A stretch of DNA of 45,997 nt from Herbiconiux sp. VKM Ac-1786 (GCF_015350805.1 NZ_JADKSG010000003.1:1-45997); one strand, 5' to 3'; counted from the first letter of the stretch, positions 7,913 through 16,985 are shown. Numbers and translations are program-made. Notes: a model not told the origin generated them from the letters alone.

Positions 7913-10900
7913 GCGACGCTCAGCTGATGGAACTCGAGTTCGAACGCAACCTCTGCGAGGAGCTCGGCAGCCGAGGTTGGCTCTATGAGAATGATGGGAA
8001 GCCGACCGGTTGGGACATCGCGCTGGCCCTCGTTCCAGCAGATGTACTGCAGTGGCTCGCGACGCAGTACCCGGAGGAGTACGAGAAGGCCGTCCCGGTA
8101 GATCTCGTGAACAGCCAGCGCACGTCGGCCGAGCGCAATCTGCTCGAGCACCTGACTAGGGAGCTCGCCAAAGCGACAAAAATGGATCCAACCACGGGGC
8201 ATCCGGTAGGAGGCCTTCTAGGCGTGCTCCGCAAGGGTTTCACCTACGCCCAAGTGGGCCGCCCGGCCGCGAAGTTTGGCCCGATGATGGAGTTCCCGCC
8301 GGCTAACCCGAACCTCACGGAGGTCGTCGAGGCGTCTGAGGCCGTGCGGCTGAGGGTCTTACGCCAAGTGCGCTTCGATACCGCGACGAACGAGACCCTC
8401 GACGTCGTGCTACTGGCCAACGGCATACCTGTCGTCACAATGGAATTGAAGACCGACAACACTCAGTCGGTCAGGCATGCCATCCGCCAGTACAAAGATG
8501 ACCGCCGCCCCGGGAAAAACCGGGCGCTGCTGACTCCAGGGCGCGCTCTTGTGCACTTCGCCGTGTCCAACGACCTCGTTTATATGACAACGAAGCTCGC
8601 CGGCGAAGACACTGTGTTTCTGCCCTTCAACCAGGGCGAGAACGGCCATGAGGGCAACCCGCCGTCTAGCACCGGTTCGTCGACGAGCTACCTCTGGAGC
8701 GAGATTCTCGCACGCCCGATGTTCCTGCGGATCCTCAAAGACTTCGCGCTCTTCGAGCCGAGCAAGTCCGGCAAGAAAGAAAATGGGCGCCTAGTTTTCC
8801 CACGGTTTCATCAGCTGCGCGTTGTCGAACGCGTCGTGACAGACATTGAGAAAAACGGGCCAGGCGGGCGATATCTTGTGTGGCACTCCGCCGGCTCTGG
8901 CAAGACAAAGACCATCGCTTGGCTCAGCCACCGTCTAATCCGGCACATGAGCCCCGACTCGAAGTCGACGTTTGACTCGGTGATCGTCGTCACCGACCGG
9001 ACGGTGCTCGACGAGAACATCCGGCACGACATGAACCTTGTACAGTCCAGCAAGGGCCTCGTCGTCGCCGTGGGCGAGAAGTCCGGCGCCAAGTCGCCGC
9101 AGCTGAAAAAGGCTCTCGTCGAGGGCGACCACATCATCACGTGCACCCTGCAAACCTTCCCAGAGGTCATGAGGCTGATCGAGGACACCGAAGAATTGCG
9201 CGGTCGGCACTGGGCCGTGATCGCAGACGAAGCGCACTCATCCCAGACCGGATCCGCCGCGCACAAGTTGAAGGAACTGCTCGTTGACGTCGACCTCGAT
9301 CTCAACGAGGACATCAGCGCCGACGATCTGATGGCGGCCAAGGACTCTGCGATCGCTGCGTCGGCGAACATTACCTTCGTCGCACTCACGGCGACTCCGA
9401 AAGGGAAGACGCTGCGTCTTTTCGGCACCGAGCACAACGGGCGCTGGGAGGCGTTCGACACATACACGATGGCCCAGGCAATCGAAGAGGGCTTCATCCT
9501 CGACGTGCTGACTAACTACTCGACCTACGACATGTTTCTTCGGGTGAAGAACGCTCTAGAGTCCGAAAACGAGACCGAAATCCGTGTCAACACCGGCGAG
9601 GCCGTCTCGACGATCGTTCGTTACGCACGTCTACACCCGACGGCGATCGCGCAGAAAGTCCGCGTCGTCGTTGAGCACTTCCGTCGGAACGTCATGCATA
9701 TGCTCGACGGCGAAGCGAAGGCCATGGTCGTCACCGGAACTCGCATGGAAGCGTTCGGCTGGTCGCGGAAGATGGACGAGTACATCGCGGCACAGGGCTA
9801 CACCGACTTACACACGCTTGTAGCGTATTCGGGCTCGCTCACCGACCCGGACACCGGCGCAACCGTCACCGAAGTCTCGATCAACGGCCGCAGCGACGTT
9901 GAGAGGGCCTTCCGGGAGGAAGGCATATTCCAGGTCCTTATCGTCGCCAATAAGTTCCAGACCGGCTTCGACGAGCCGCGCCTGATGGCGATGTACGTCG
10001 ACAAAAAGCTTTCCGGTGTTGCGACCGTGCAGACCCTTTCGCGCCTCAACCGGATCTACCCGGGCAAGACATCTCCGATGGTGGTCGATTTCCAAAATTC
10101 GCCTGCTTCAATCGAAAAGGACTTCAAACTCTATTTCTCCGATGCTCACGTCGAAGGCGAGGTCGACCCGAACACCCTGTACACGATCGCTGACCGCCTC
10201 GACACGGCTGACCTATATACGGCCGATGAGATGAACGCGGTCGCCGACGCATATTTAAGTGAGGCTGGAGGAGAGGCGATCGCCAAGGCGCTCTCGCCAA
10301 TCAAAAATCGTTGGACTGGACAGGTACGCCAGGCTGTGCTGCGTAAAGACAAGGTCACGCGGGAGAAGCTCATCGCCTTTCGCGCGGACGTCATCGGCTA
10401 TCGCAACGCCTGGCAGTTTCTCAGCCAGATAGTCGACTACCAGGATCCCGACCTCCACCGCCGTGCAATCCTCACCTCGCTGCTAGCGCGGAATTTGCAC
10501 GTCGATGGTGATGACCGCGACGACAGCTATATGGAGGGTGTGCAGCTTTCGGGCGTCAAGCTCGTCCCGTCAACGATCGAGGAGGATCGCTCCCTGACCG
10601 AGGGCAGCGGCGAGGCAATCAAACTCCCCGACTTTGGGGGTGAATACGGCGGAGGTGCCCCTATGCCGGCGCGCGGGCCGCTCGACGAAGCGATCGATAA
10701 AGTCAATGAGATGTTCAAAGCCACAGGAGTGGACGTAAGCCCCGACAGCGTCTCGGGTTTCATTACGACGTTCTGGGGGATCCTCGACGCAAACAAAGAT
10801 GTCGTAGCGATGGCCAAGCACAATACTGTCGCCCAGCTCAAGGCGTCAGAGGGCTTTAGCACCGCCGTCGGCCTCGCTGTACTGAAGACGGTAAGTGAGG

Positions 10901-11034
10901 CGCAGGAGATCCAGTCCTACCTGACCGATCCCGCGTTCCTCGGCCAGATCGCTGAGATCGCAGCGGACGCGCTGCACGCTCAGCACAACGGCGAGACCGG
11001 TGCCGTCGGCGACACAGAGGGATCTGTGGCATGA
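7909..11034 (+). CDS. hsdR: type I restriction-modification endonuclease/translocase subunit
   Basis: 1041 residues, overlapping hsdS by 4 bases (ATGA). The N-terminal nuclease domain shows the PD-(D/E)XK element VTMELKTDNTQS at about 176-187, with a QY pair downstream. The superfamily 2 motor follows: P-loop SAGSGKTKT (about 327-335), DEAH (about 440) and TATPKG (about 490). These parts pump DNA toward the HsdS-bound site and cut at a distance when the site is unmethylated. The size is normal for HsdR. All key residues I looked for are present, so the system appears functional. Confidence 0.95.
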   Translation: MSDAQLMELEFERNLCEELGSRGWLYENDGKPTGWDIALALVPADVLQWLATQYPEEYEKAVPVDLVNSQRTSAERNLLEHLTRELAKATKMDPTTGHPVGGLLGVLRKGFTYAQVGRPAAKFGPMMEFPPANPNLTEVVEASEAVRLRVLRQVRFDTATNETLDVVLLANGIPVVTMELKTDNTQSVRHAIRQYKDDRRPGKNRALLTPGRALVHFAVSNDLVYMTTKLAGEDTVFLPFNQGENGHEGNPPSSTGSSTSYLWSEILARPMFLRILKDFALFEPSKSGKKENGRLVFPRFHQLRVVERVVTDIEKNGPGGRYLVWHSAGSGKTKTIAWLSHRLIRHMSPDSKSTFDSVIVVTDRTVLDENIRHDMNLVQSSKGLVVAVGEKSGAKSPQLKKALVEGDHIITCTLQTFPEVMRLIEDTEELRGRHWAVIADEAHSSQTGSAAHKLKELLVDVDLDLNEDISADDLMAAKDSAIAASANITFVALTATPKGKTLRLFGTEHNGRWEAFDTYTMAQAIEEGFILDVLTNYSTYDMFLRVKNALESENETEIRVNTGEAVSTIVRYARLHPTAIAQKVRVVVEHFRRNVMHMLDGEAKAMVVTGTRMEAFGWSRKMDEYIAAQGYTDLHTLVAYSGSLTDPDTGATVTEVSINGRSDVERAFREEGIFQVLIVANKFQTGFDEPRLMAMYVDKKLSGVATVQTLSRLNRIYPGKTSPMVVDFQNSPASIEKDFKLYFSDAHVEGEVDPNTLYTIADRLDTADLYTADEMNAVADAYLSEAGGEAIAKALSPIKNRWTGQVRQAVLRKDKVTREKLIAFRADVIGYRNAWQFLSQIVDYQDPDLHRRAILTSLLARNLHVDGDDRDDSYMEGVQLSGVKLVPSTIEEDRSLTEGSGEAIKLPDFGGEYGGGAPMPARGPLDEAIDKVNEMFKATGVDVSPDSVSGFITTFWGILDANKDVVAMAKHNTVAQLKASEGFSTAVGLAVLKTVSEAQEIQSYLTDPAFLGQIAEIAADALHAQHNGETGAVGDTEGSVA

Positions 11035-11297
11035 CCAAGGTCGATCAATCGAGTTTTGGCGGGATCATCCGTGAGGCACGTATAGGGAACGGCTGGTCCC
11101 AGACGGAACTGGGCGAGAGGTCGGGTCTGTCCCGCCCAACTATCGCTCGCGTTGAGGCGGACAGCGACGTCACGACCGCGACACTTTCGAAGATCGCCGA
11201 AGCATTGGGTCTCACGCTCGAGCTGAAGGGCTCTTCTAATGGGCACGCGACCGATTCCCGCAAACACGCGGATCCGGGGCTAGTCGAAGAAGCCTGA
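11031..11297 (+). CDS. XRE-family helix-turn-helix regulator at the end of the hsd operon
   Basis: 88 residues, overlapping hsdR by 4 bases. A helix-turn-helix of the Cro/C1 type is clear: SQTELGERSGLSRPTIARVE, followed by LSKIAEALGLTLELK. The start lies inside the hsdR stop region, so it is translated with the operon. It may tune hsd expression like a controller protein, or be an antitoxin-like fragment; no partner toxin is adjacent. The site it binds is unknown. Confidence 0.85.
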   Translation: MTKVDQSSFGGIIREARIGNGWSQTELGERSGLSRPTIARVEADSDVTTATLSKIAEALGLTLELKGSSNGHATDSRKHADPGLVEEA

Positions 11298-11502
11298 GGC
11301 TTGGGGCGATCCCGATAGCTGGTCCGCTTATCGCTGACCAACCTGTCTTAAAAAGCAAAAGATTTATGAGACGACCGGGGTGGGCCCGGCCGACCACTTA
11401 CCTACCGCGGAATCTCGGCACCGCTCGGTGTCTCACAAAGTCATCTCATGTATCTGCGTGTCTTAGGGCTGATCAAGAGGCTTTACGAGACATGATTGCG
11501 GC
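11298..11502. other. recombinase upstream region with candidate recombination sites
   Basis: About 205 bases without a gene. TGTCTCACAA at 11429-11438 and TACGAGACA at 11484-11492 form an inverted TGTCTC/GAGACA pair, and GTGTCTTAGGG lies near 11459. Related words recur downstream of the recombinase gene. These could be the sites bound by the adjacent serine recombinase. Confidence 0.5.
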
Positions 11503-12081
11503 ATGAGGCTTCTTGGCTACACACGTGTGAGCACCGCCGGCCAGGATCCGCAGCTCCAGATCGATTCACTCCTCTCTATAGGAGTGCAGAAACGGGACAT
11601 CTTCGCCGACGTCACGTCCGGCAGCAAGAACGCCGCATCACGACCGGGGATGCAGCGGCTCCTCGAGTACGCCGAGGCCGGCGACACCGTCGTCGTCTGG
11701 CGCGTCGACCGACTCGGACGTTCCCTGATCGATGTACTCAATACCGTGAACGGGCTCCGCGACGCGGACATCAACGTGCGATCCATCTCAGACGGGATCG
11801 ACCCAGCGACGTCGACGGGCCGCCTGATGCTCAACATGCTGGCCACCTTGGCCGAGTACGAGCGCGAGCTCATCGTCGAACGCGTCAACGCCGGCATCGC
11901 CGTCGCTCGAGAGGCCGGCACTCAGTTCGGACGCCCAAAGTCCGACCCCGCCGTCGTCGGCGAGAAACTCGCGATCGTCGCCACCGCTCGCGCCTCGGGA
12001 AAGACCGCGGCCGAGGCAGCGGAACTAGTCGGTTGGAGCCGGGCTACTCTCTACCGCCATCAAGGCGCCCAATCACGCTGA
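11503..12081 (+). CDS. serine recombinase (resolvase/invertase family)
   Basis: 192 residues. The N-terminal catalytic domain begins MRLLGYTRVSTAGQD, with the active-site serine at about residue 10, and has the conserved RVDRLGRSLIDVLN helix, the LMLNMLATLAEYERELI dimer helix and a C-terminal helix-turn-helix (KTAAEAAELVGWSRATLYRH). It is the length of Tn3/gamma-delta-type resolvases and Gin/Hin-type invertases. On a plasmid the usual job is resolving multimers or cointegrates. Related short repeats on both sides could be its sites. No transposase accompanies it. Confidence 0.92.
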   Translation: MRLLGYTRVSTAGQDPQLQIDSLLSIGVQKRDIFADVTSGSKNAASRPGMQRLLEYAEAGDTVVVWRVDRLGRSLIDVLNTVNGLRDADINVRSISDGIDPATSTGRLMLNMLATLAEYERELIVERVNAGIAVAREAGTQFGRPKSDPAVVGEKLAIVATARASGKTAAEAAELVGWSRATLYRHQGAQSR

Positions 12082-12384
12082 CCGTGGCGTCCTGTGTCTC
12101 ACAAGACTGCTAGAGCACGTGAACCGTCGCGGCAGCTTTGAAGACATAGCTGCGAGACGCCGCCGTCGCGCACTGGAGCCTTCCAGACGCTGCCCGCCAA
12201 GGCATTCACGAGACACTTCGCATCCTTAGGGTTACGAGACCGCATTTGAATGTGTGAACCTTATGGCCGCGGAATCTTCACAGCCAGGACTGGCGGCGGT
12301 TTATGCTCGGGTGACATTTCGTACCGCGGTACCGAGACGCACGAGGCCCTTCGCGAGACCTTGGGCGAGAGAAGGGTTAGACCG
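12082..12384. other. recombinase downstream region with repeat words
   Basis: About 300 bases without a convincing gene. It has TGTCTCACAA at 12095-12104, CACGAGACA at 12207-12215 and TACGAGAC at 12233-12240, and a CCTTAGGG word near 12223. These match words upstream of the recombinase gene, so the gene is bracketed by related sequences. Confidence 0.5.
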
Positions 12385-12567
12385 ATGGCAAAAAACAAAC
12401 TTGACGGGGTCACATTCAACAAGCTGATGGATGAGTTCGGCGAAGATGCCGCAGCCGAGACCCTCAATGATGTGAACGAAGGGAAAATACGAGCCGAGAC
12501 GGTCGAGAAGTACCTGTACACAGATGAAACTAAGGAAGATTACGCTGAGCGCCTACGCAGCGAATGA
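12385..12567 (+). CDS. small acidic protein of unknown function (60 aa)
   Basis: 60 residues from ATG 12385 with GAAGGG upstream. It is charged and helical by appearance (KLMDEFGEDAAAETLNDV). I do not recognise the family and see no membrane segment or cysteine motif. It is followed 33 bases later by another small gene on the same strand, so the two may be co-transcribed. Confidence 0.55.
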   Translation: MAKNKLDGVTFNKLMDEFGEDAAAETLNDVNEGKIRAETVEKYLYTDETKEDYAERLRSE

Positions 12568-12600
12568 TCGCGACAAGCGTCTTGAGCGAAATGGGTTGAG

Positions 12601-12816
12601 ATGAGTTTCAAGGTGATCATGACGTACTCGGACGGGGACCGAGAGGAGCTCGATGAGATCTTCGAAACTGAGAGCGAAGCCGAAGAGTACGGGCTAGAGC
12701 AGGTCAGCAACTTCGACACCGGCGGAGAAGTTCTCCATCTGTCGAATCCAGGAGACTACCCAGCGCCCGACGAAGGTGTAAAGGCCGACTACGAGGTGTT
12801 CGAAGTCGAAGACTGA
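12601..12816 (+). CDS. small acidic protein of unknown function (71 aa)
   Basis: 71 residues, strongly acidic. It begins MSFKVIMTYSDGDREELDEI and continues with FETESEAEEYGLEQV. The strand-loop-strand-helix pattern resembles small phage or plasmid proteins of unknown role. It is preceded by GAAATGGGTTGAG rather than a strong ribosome site. Convergent with the gene ending at 12840. Its function is not known to me. Confidence 0.6.
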   Translation: MSFKVIMTYSDGDREELDEIFETESEAEEYGLEQVSNFDTGGEVLHLSNPGDYPAPDEGVKADYEVFEVED

Positions 12817-12839
12817 TGCCGCCAGCGAAGGCTCGTTCG

Positions 12840-13124
12840 CTACAGAGCGATCCCTATGGACGAGAACGCTCGCTTCAGCACCTTCTTCGGGCCACCCACA
12901 ACGAAGAAGATAGGTCGCCCGCTATCGTCGACGAGCGCACCCTCATCGCTTCGCGCACGCACCTCGACCACCGCAGTGGGATCGAACGCCTTCGACTCCA
13001 TCCGAGCCGATGCCACTCGAGCCGAAGTAATCTCCACAACCGCGGCACCGGCCTCGTCTTCGAGAATGATTCGTGGAGTCCCCTGAATTGTTGCAGCGAC
13101 GAGAGACAGTTGCGTCGCCTTCAT
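12840..13124 (-). CDS. hypothetical protein (94 aa)
   Basis: 94 residues if started at ATG 13124, which has GAAAGGTAG at good spacing. An in-frame GTG at 13226 would add 34 residues (VSNEPTDAEVAVYAAAARTR) and also has a GAAGG upstream, so the start is open. The sequence alternates short hydrophobic strands (PRIILEDEAGAAVVEIT, RPIFFVVGGPKKVLKRAF), suggesting a small beta-rich domain. No family recognised. Confidence 0.5.
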   Translation of the reverse strand: MKATQLSLVAATIQGTPRIILEDEAGAAVVEITSARVASARMESKAFDPTAVVEVRARSDEGALVDDSGRPIFFVVGGPKKVLKRAFSSIGIAL

Positions 13125-13368
13125 GCTGCTACCTTTCGGCGCTAACGGACCGTCAGCGAATATCACGCGAGTGCGAGCAGCGGCCGCATACACCGCCACC
13201 TCAGCATCAGTCGGTTCGTTAGACACGCATCGCCTTCCACTTTGTTTTGCATCATCAAGAGTCCTCGAGCCCACCGAGCTCTGTCGCGCGGCGCGTAGAC
13301 GTATCTTTGACTGCTCTGCCCATACAGGCCGGCACCCCCACCCATATACTGCATCACGAGGGGGCGTC

Positions 13369-13554
13369 ATGGCGAAGAATACGGGCGAGGGCAAGCGGGT
13401 GGGGATCGTGAAAGACCGCTACCAGAAGAAGAACACCCGCACAGGCCTCTGGGATAAATACGACAAGCGTGGAAACTACGTCGGGACGAAGAAGACCGGC
13501 GGCCCTTTCAAGAGCATAATTCGCCTCATCGGCCGCAACCCACGGCGTTCCTAG
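13369..13554 (+). CDS. small basic protein of unknown function (61 aa)
   Basis: 61 residues, very basic (MAKNTGEGKRVGIVKDRYQK). It has a repeated aromatic-glycine-lysine pattern (GLWDKYDKRGNYVGTKK) and a C-terminal IIRLIGRNPRR. The charge suggests nucleic-acid binding, but there is no recognised domain. It starts with ATG after CACGAGGGGGC. The next gene downstream, a nuclease, begins 118 bases later. Confidence 0.5.
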   Translation: MAKNTGEGKRVGIVKDRYQKKNTRTGLWDKYDKRGNYVGTKKTGGPFKSIIRLIGRNPRRS

Positions 13555-13672
13555 TCACCGACATTCGAATGACTTCTGCTCCCCATTCGCCTTCCCGGGG
13601 CGGGGCTACGCCGATGCGTGGGGTCTTGATGATTGAACTGCGCACCGACACCATCAGCACCGAGTCCATCTG

Positions 13673-14761
13673 ATGGGCATCGAAATGGGCCTCTGGCGAG
13701 CAGACGGCGACGCTCTGACTCGCATTGTGCCCACGGCAGTGGGCTTGGAAGCACAGCTCGAGTCTTACATCGAATCGGACCCCGCCATCTTGGGCGAGTC
13801 CATGCTCGTCATCGGACGACAGGTCCCCACCGCACACGGCGGCTACATCGACCTCCTCGCGATCGACGAGACCGCGGCAGTCCATGTGATCGAGCTAAAG
13901 CGCGACAAGACGCCCCGGGATGTGACTGCTCAGGCGCTGGACTATGGGTCCTGGGTCGCAACGCTTGGCCGCGCCGAGATTCTTGGCATCTTTGCGAACT
14001 ACCAGCCAGGCGTCGCGCTAGAAGAAGCCTTTGACACACAGTTTGGCGGCATTCTGCCGGAAGACGTCAATGCTACTCAAGTCCTAACGATCGTCGCGGC
14101 GTCTGTCGACGCCGCGACCGAACGCATCGTCCGATTTCTGAATGAAGACTTTGGGGTCCCCATCAATGTCGTCTTCTTCCGCCACTTCCACGACAACGGC
14201 TCCTCCTATTTGGCCCGAACATGGCTTGTAGAGCACGACGCAAAAGCGTCTACTGCCACGACGACCTCCCGCCGTACGAAATCTCGCGAGTCCTGGAATG
14301 GACAGGATTGGTACGTGTCGTTCGGAGAGTCTCACGACGGCCGTCAGTGGGCTGACGCCGCAACCTATGGATTCGTTTCTGGTGGAGGAGACAAATGGTT
14401 CTCGCGGACACTCAAGAACCTCACGCCCGGGTCTCGGATCTTCGCCTGCATACCCAAAGTTGGATACGTTGGCGTCGGCAGCGTCTTGGGAGAAGCGAAG
14501 AGATTCGATCAGACCACAGTCCTCGGCGGCGGCGCTGAGGTGCCCTTGAGTTCCTTACCGTTGCGAGGCAACTACCGGCGCGATGGCGACGAGGATGATG
14601 ACATAGCTGAGTGGGCTGTCCCAGTCGAATGGACACACACCGTTCCGCGTGACCAAGGCTTCTGGAAGCCCGGAATGTTCGCCAATCAGAACACCGCCGC
14701 AAAGATGCGGAACCAGTTCACTATCGACCAGGTTTCAGAGGCCTTCGGTCTCGACGCTTAG
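13673..14761 (+). CDS. NucS/PD-(D/E)XK-like nuclease with C-terminal PUA/EVE-like domain
   Basis: 362 residues (an alternative ATG is at residue 5). The N-terminal half resembles the NucS/DUF91 nuclease domain: GYIDLLAID with Asp60, then VIELKRDK with Glu74 and Lys76, the PD-(D/E)XK catalytic pattern. After a Thr/Ser/Arg linker at about 190-207, the C-terminal part (WNGQDWYVSFGE, then ATYGFVSGGG and YVGVGSVLG) resembles PUA-superfamily domains such as EVE or YTH, which bind modified bases. The fusion suggests a modification-dependent restriction enzyme, although it may instead be a repair nuclease. Its stop overlaps by 4 bases the stop of a convergent GIY-YIG nuclease gene. The nuclease half is fairly clear and the C-terminal assignment is inference. 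Confidence 0.7.
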   Translation: MGIEMGLWRADGDALTRIVPTAVGLEAQLESYIESDPAILGESMLVIGRQVPTAHGGYIDLLAIDETAAVHVIELKRDKTPRDVTAQALDYGSWVATLGRAEILGIFANYQPGVALEEAFDTQFGGILPEDVNATQVLTIVAASVDAATERIVRFLNEDFGVPINVVFFRHFHDNGSSYLARTWLVEHDAKASTATTTSRRTKSRESWNGQDWYVSFGESHDGRQWADAATYGFVSGGGDKWFSRTLKNLTPGSRIFACIPKVGYVGVGSVLGEAKRFDQTTVLGGGAEVPLSSLPLRGNYRRDGDEDDDIAEWAVPVEWTHTVPRDQGFWKPGMFANQNTAAKMRNQFTIDQVSEAFGLDA

Positions 14762-15495
14762 TTTGAAGTGGATTGGGCACTAGTTCGAACTAGCGTTGCT
14801 CTGACATGAGCCACCTGAGCTGCGGTAAGCGGATCCCAACGCGCCGCCTTCTCATGCTCCGGGAACGCAGCGCGAAGAACCCTTCGCACCGCATTGCCGC
14901 CATCCGCGATTCCCAGCTCTCGAGTCAGAGAGGCGACCGTTAGCACCCTCGCCCCTGCAGGGCCCGATTCTGCGTCCCGGTATTCGGTCGACGGTAGAGA
15001 GGCGCGAGAGCGTTGAACTGATGCTCGAAGTGCGACACGGTTCCAGATTCCGTATGGCGTGAGGATGCCTACCGCTGCATCTTCGAGTTCAAGAGCCTCC
15101 GCTTGCGTCGCGCACGTCGCCCAGCGGATCTCGACGTCTAGCCAACGAATCGCGTCCTGCGCCCATACGGACGCTCGGGCCGGCCGACCTTCGCGTACCG
15201 CATCGACGTGCGACTCGATGAACCCAGCATCTGCGAGTGCCCGGTCGAGTGCAGCTTCGCCGAATCCGCTCACCGCACCCTTGCCTCGCCGGTAAATAGA
15301 GAGCCGACCCCTGAGGCCCTGGCCCCTTCGCTCGCCGGCCATACCGACGTACACAATCGCACCGTCACGTGTCCGCATCTGGTAAACGCCTGGCGTCAGT
15401 GGTGCGGTGAGCGCCGCCGTCTCGAAAGGCTCCCAACTAGACCACGCCACGAGACCATCGACGGCGAAGTACGCGTCATCCCGATTAGCAATCAC
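14758..15495 (-). CDS. GIY-YIG nuclease family protein
   Basis: 245 residues from a GTG at 15495; there is no strong ribosome site, so the start is uncertain. The GIY-YIG core is present as GVYQMRTRDGAIVYVGMAG (GVY at 36-38, YVG at 49-51), followed by an Arg-rich helix GQGLRGRLSIYRR. Later, EALELEDAAVGILTPYG carries the acidic residues expected in the metal site. The C-terminal 60 residues look helical and may bind DNA. Such stand-alone GIY-YIG proteins occur in repair, homing and restriction. The tail-to-tail overlap with the NucS-like gene suggests one small DNA-processing or defence island. Confidence 0.8.
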   Translation of the reverse strand: MIANRDDAYFAVDGLVAWSSWEPFETAALTAPLTPGVYQMRTRDGAIVYVGMAGERRGQGLRGRLSIYRRGKGAVSGFGEAALDRALADAGFIESHVDAVREGRPARASVWAQDAIRWLDVEIRWATCATQAEALELEDAAVGILTPYGIWNRVALRASVQRSRASLPSTEYRDAESGPAGARVLTVASLTRELGIADGGNAVRRVLRAAFPEHEKAARWDPLTAAQVAHVRATLVRTSAQSTSN

Positions 15496-15694
15496 ATGAA
15501 CATGATGGCGGAAACGCGTGCTCAGCGAGACTCAGCGTCGTCTCGATAGACGTCGGTCGCCGGGACTCCAAATCGGACTAGGCAACTGAGACGCGTCGTT
15601 CAGCGCGTCGAGTAGTTCACATGCGGTGGCCGGTACCCGATCCCCTAACGAGACGGGCCTGAGGCATTCTGAGGAGGACCACAAGGTCATTCAT
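15496..15694. other. intergenic, nothing recognised
   Basis: About 200 bases between the GIY-YIG gene and a membrane-protein gene, both on the minus strand. I see no gene, strong hairpin or repeat. It marks the border between the defence region and the sugar cassette. Confidence 0.4.
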
Positions 15695-16087
15695 TTAGAC
15701 GAGAAATCCGAGTGCGGCGCCGACTAGGCCAAACCCTGCCGCCACAACGGCCAGTCCCTTTCCAGTGCGGTCAACCTTCTTGAAATCGGTGTCGTGCGCC
15801 AGGAACCGAAACGTTGTGGCGAGCAGACTTACGACAGATATCCAGATCGCGAATGTTCCCACATATGCAGTGAGATTGTGCCAGATCGCGAGTGGCCCGA
15901 TCCACATGTAGGCGACAACTGCTGCCGAAAGGACAGCGACGGTCACCAGCACATCATCGCCCTCGTTGCCGGTCGCAGGATGCTTCCCCTTGTCACCTAC
16001 CCACCGAATGATTCCATCGAGTACGGTCGGTTCAAGTTTTCTGTAGAAGCGCCCCACGCGCCCTACGACGCCACGCCAGAGGTTCAC
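15695..16087 (-). CDS. small membrane protein of unknown function (130 aa)
   Basis: 130 residues from a GTG with TTAGGAAA upstream. There are three probable membrane helices: VLVTVAVLSAAVVAYMWIG, YVGTFAIWISVVSLLATTF and GLAVVAAGFGLVGAALGFL. The N-terminus is amphipathic and basic. It starts 22 bases after the PfkB-like kinase stop on the same strand, so it may be the last gene of the GH65 operon. No family recognised. Confidence 0.6.
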   Translation of the reverse strand: MNLWRGVVGRVGRFYRKLEPTVLDGIIRWVGDKGKHPATGNEGDDVLVTVAVLSAAVVAYMWIGPLAIWHNLTAYVGTFAIWISVVSLLATTFRFLAHDTDFKKVDRTGKGLAVVAAGFGLVGAALGFLV

Positions 16088-16109
16088 TTTGCGTTTTTCC
16101 TAACGCTTG

Positions 16110-16958
16110 TCACGGCGCCAAGCTAGCAGTGGCGTTGCGCACATAGTTGATCGATTGAAATATTGATTGAAGGGCACTTTCATTCATCTGCTGAAGTTGG
16201 GTCCGCATGTCCCCATTCAATAAGCCATGCTCAGCCACAGAGTTGAGAAGCCATCCCATGGCCGGGTCGGACTTGCCAAGCGAGGTTGAGTCTGAGGGGA
16301 GCGGAACTGCGGATTCGATCAGGTGGTTCTTCGTGTAGGTCCTCCAGCCGGTAGGCAGGGTAACAATAACTACCGCTGCCCCCTGCTCGAGGAGTGTGGT
16401 GACTACCTGCTTTTCAGAGAGGTCAGGCCATAGCCATCCAAGCTCTTCATCAGTTAATTTGACGATATCGGCCAGCCGGGTGATCCGTCTTATGCGTTGT
16501 CTTGCATCAGACGCGTTCCGAATAAGCATGGGCCTGATGCCGGCCTCGAGAGAGATGATCGACCCGGGTCGGGCGCGCTCCAGCAGGGCCTCGACCCGCC
16601 AGGTTCCGGGGGGAAGCCAGGCAGCGATTGACCCCGTATGGACAGCATCGCTGCTCACAAGTGGGGCATCGTCCAGTGCCCAGGTGAGATCATGTTCGAC
16701 TTGATCAGCGTTCGCGGTCGTAGTGCTGGTTCTGGGTATGTCTGTGACGACAATTTTCACTCCAGCTTGAATCATCTGACTCCTGGCGAAATCACCACGA
16801 GCATCAGCCGCGAGGGCGGTCCGAAGGATGACTTGATGTCCAAGTTGTGCGAGATGCAAAGCAACATCCACCGGCCCAGAGGCGGGCGTCTCTGATGAAT
16901 TCGCCCCCGTCACGGCAACATCGATCAAGGTCTCACCGATCACGACGATGTTGGACAT
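16110..16958 (-). CDS. PfkB-family carbohydrate kinase-like protein, divergent active site
   Basis: 282 residues from ATG 16958, with AAAGGGG at good spacing. The overall PfkB pattern is present: NIVVIGETLIDVAVTG at the start, then LAQLGHQVILRTALAADARG, IVKLTDEELGWLWPDL in the middle and a C-terminal motif. The C-terminal signature, normally DTTGAGD, reads STSLGKSD here: the presumed catalytic Asp (231) is kept, but the GAG anion hole is GKS. The N-terminal glycine motif is also altered. It lies 27 bases downstream of the GH65 gene, so it may phosphorylate a product of that pathway, or be a sugar-binding pseudokinase. A second degenerate relative lies at 20468. Confidence 0.75.
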   Translation of the reverse strand: MSNIVVIGETLIDVAVTGANSSETPASGPVDVALHLAQLGHQVILRTALAADARGDFARSQMIQAGVKIVVTDIPRTSTTTANADQVEHDLTWALDDAPLVSSDAVHTGSIAAWLPPGTWRVEALLERARPGSIISLEAGIRPMLIRNASDARQRIRRITRLADIVKLTDEELGWLWPDLSEKQVVTTLLEQGAAVVIVTLPTGWRTYTKNHLIESAVPLPSDSTSLGKSDPAMGWLLNSVAEHGLLNGDMRTQLQQMNESALQSIFQSINYVRNATASLAP

Positions 16959-16985
16959 CTGCTTACCCCTTTCCCTCAACACCCG

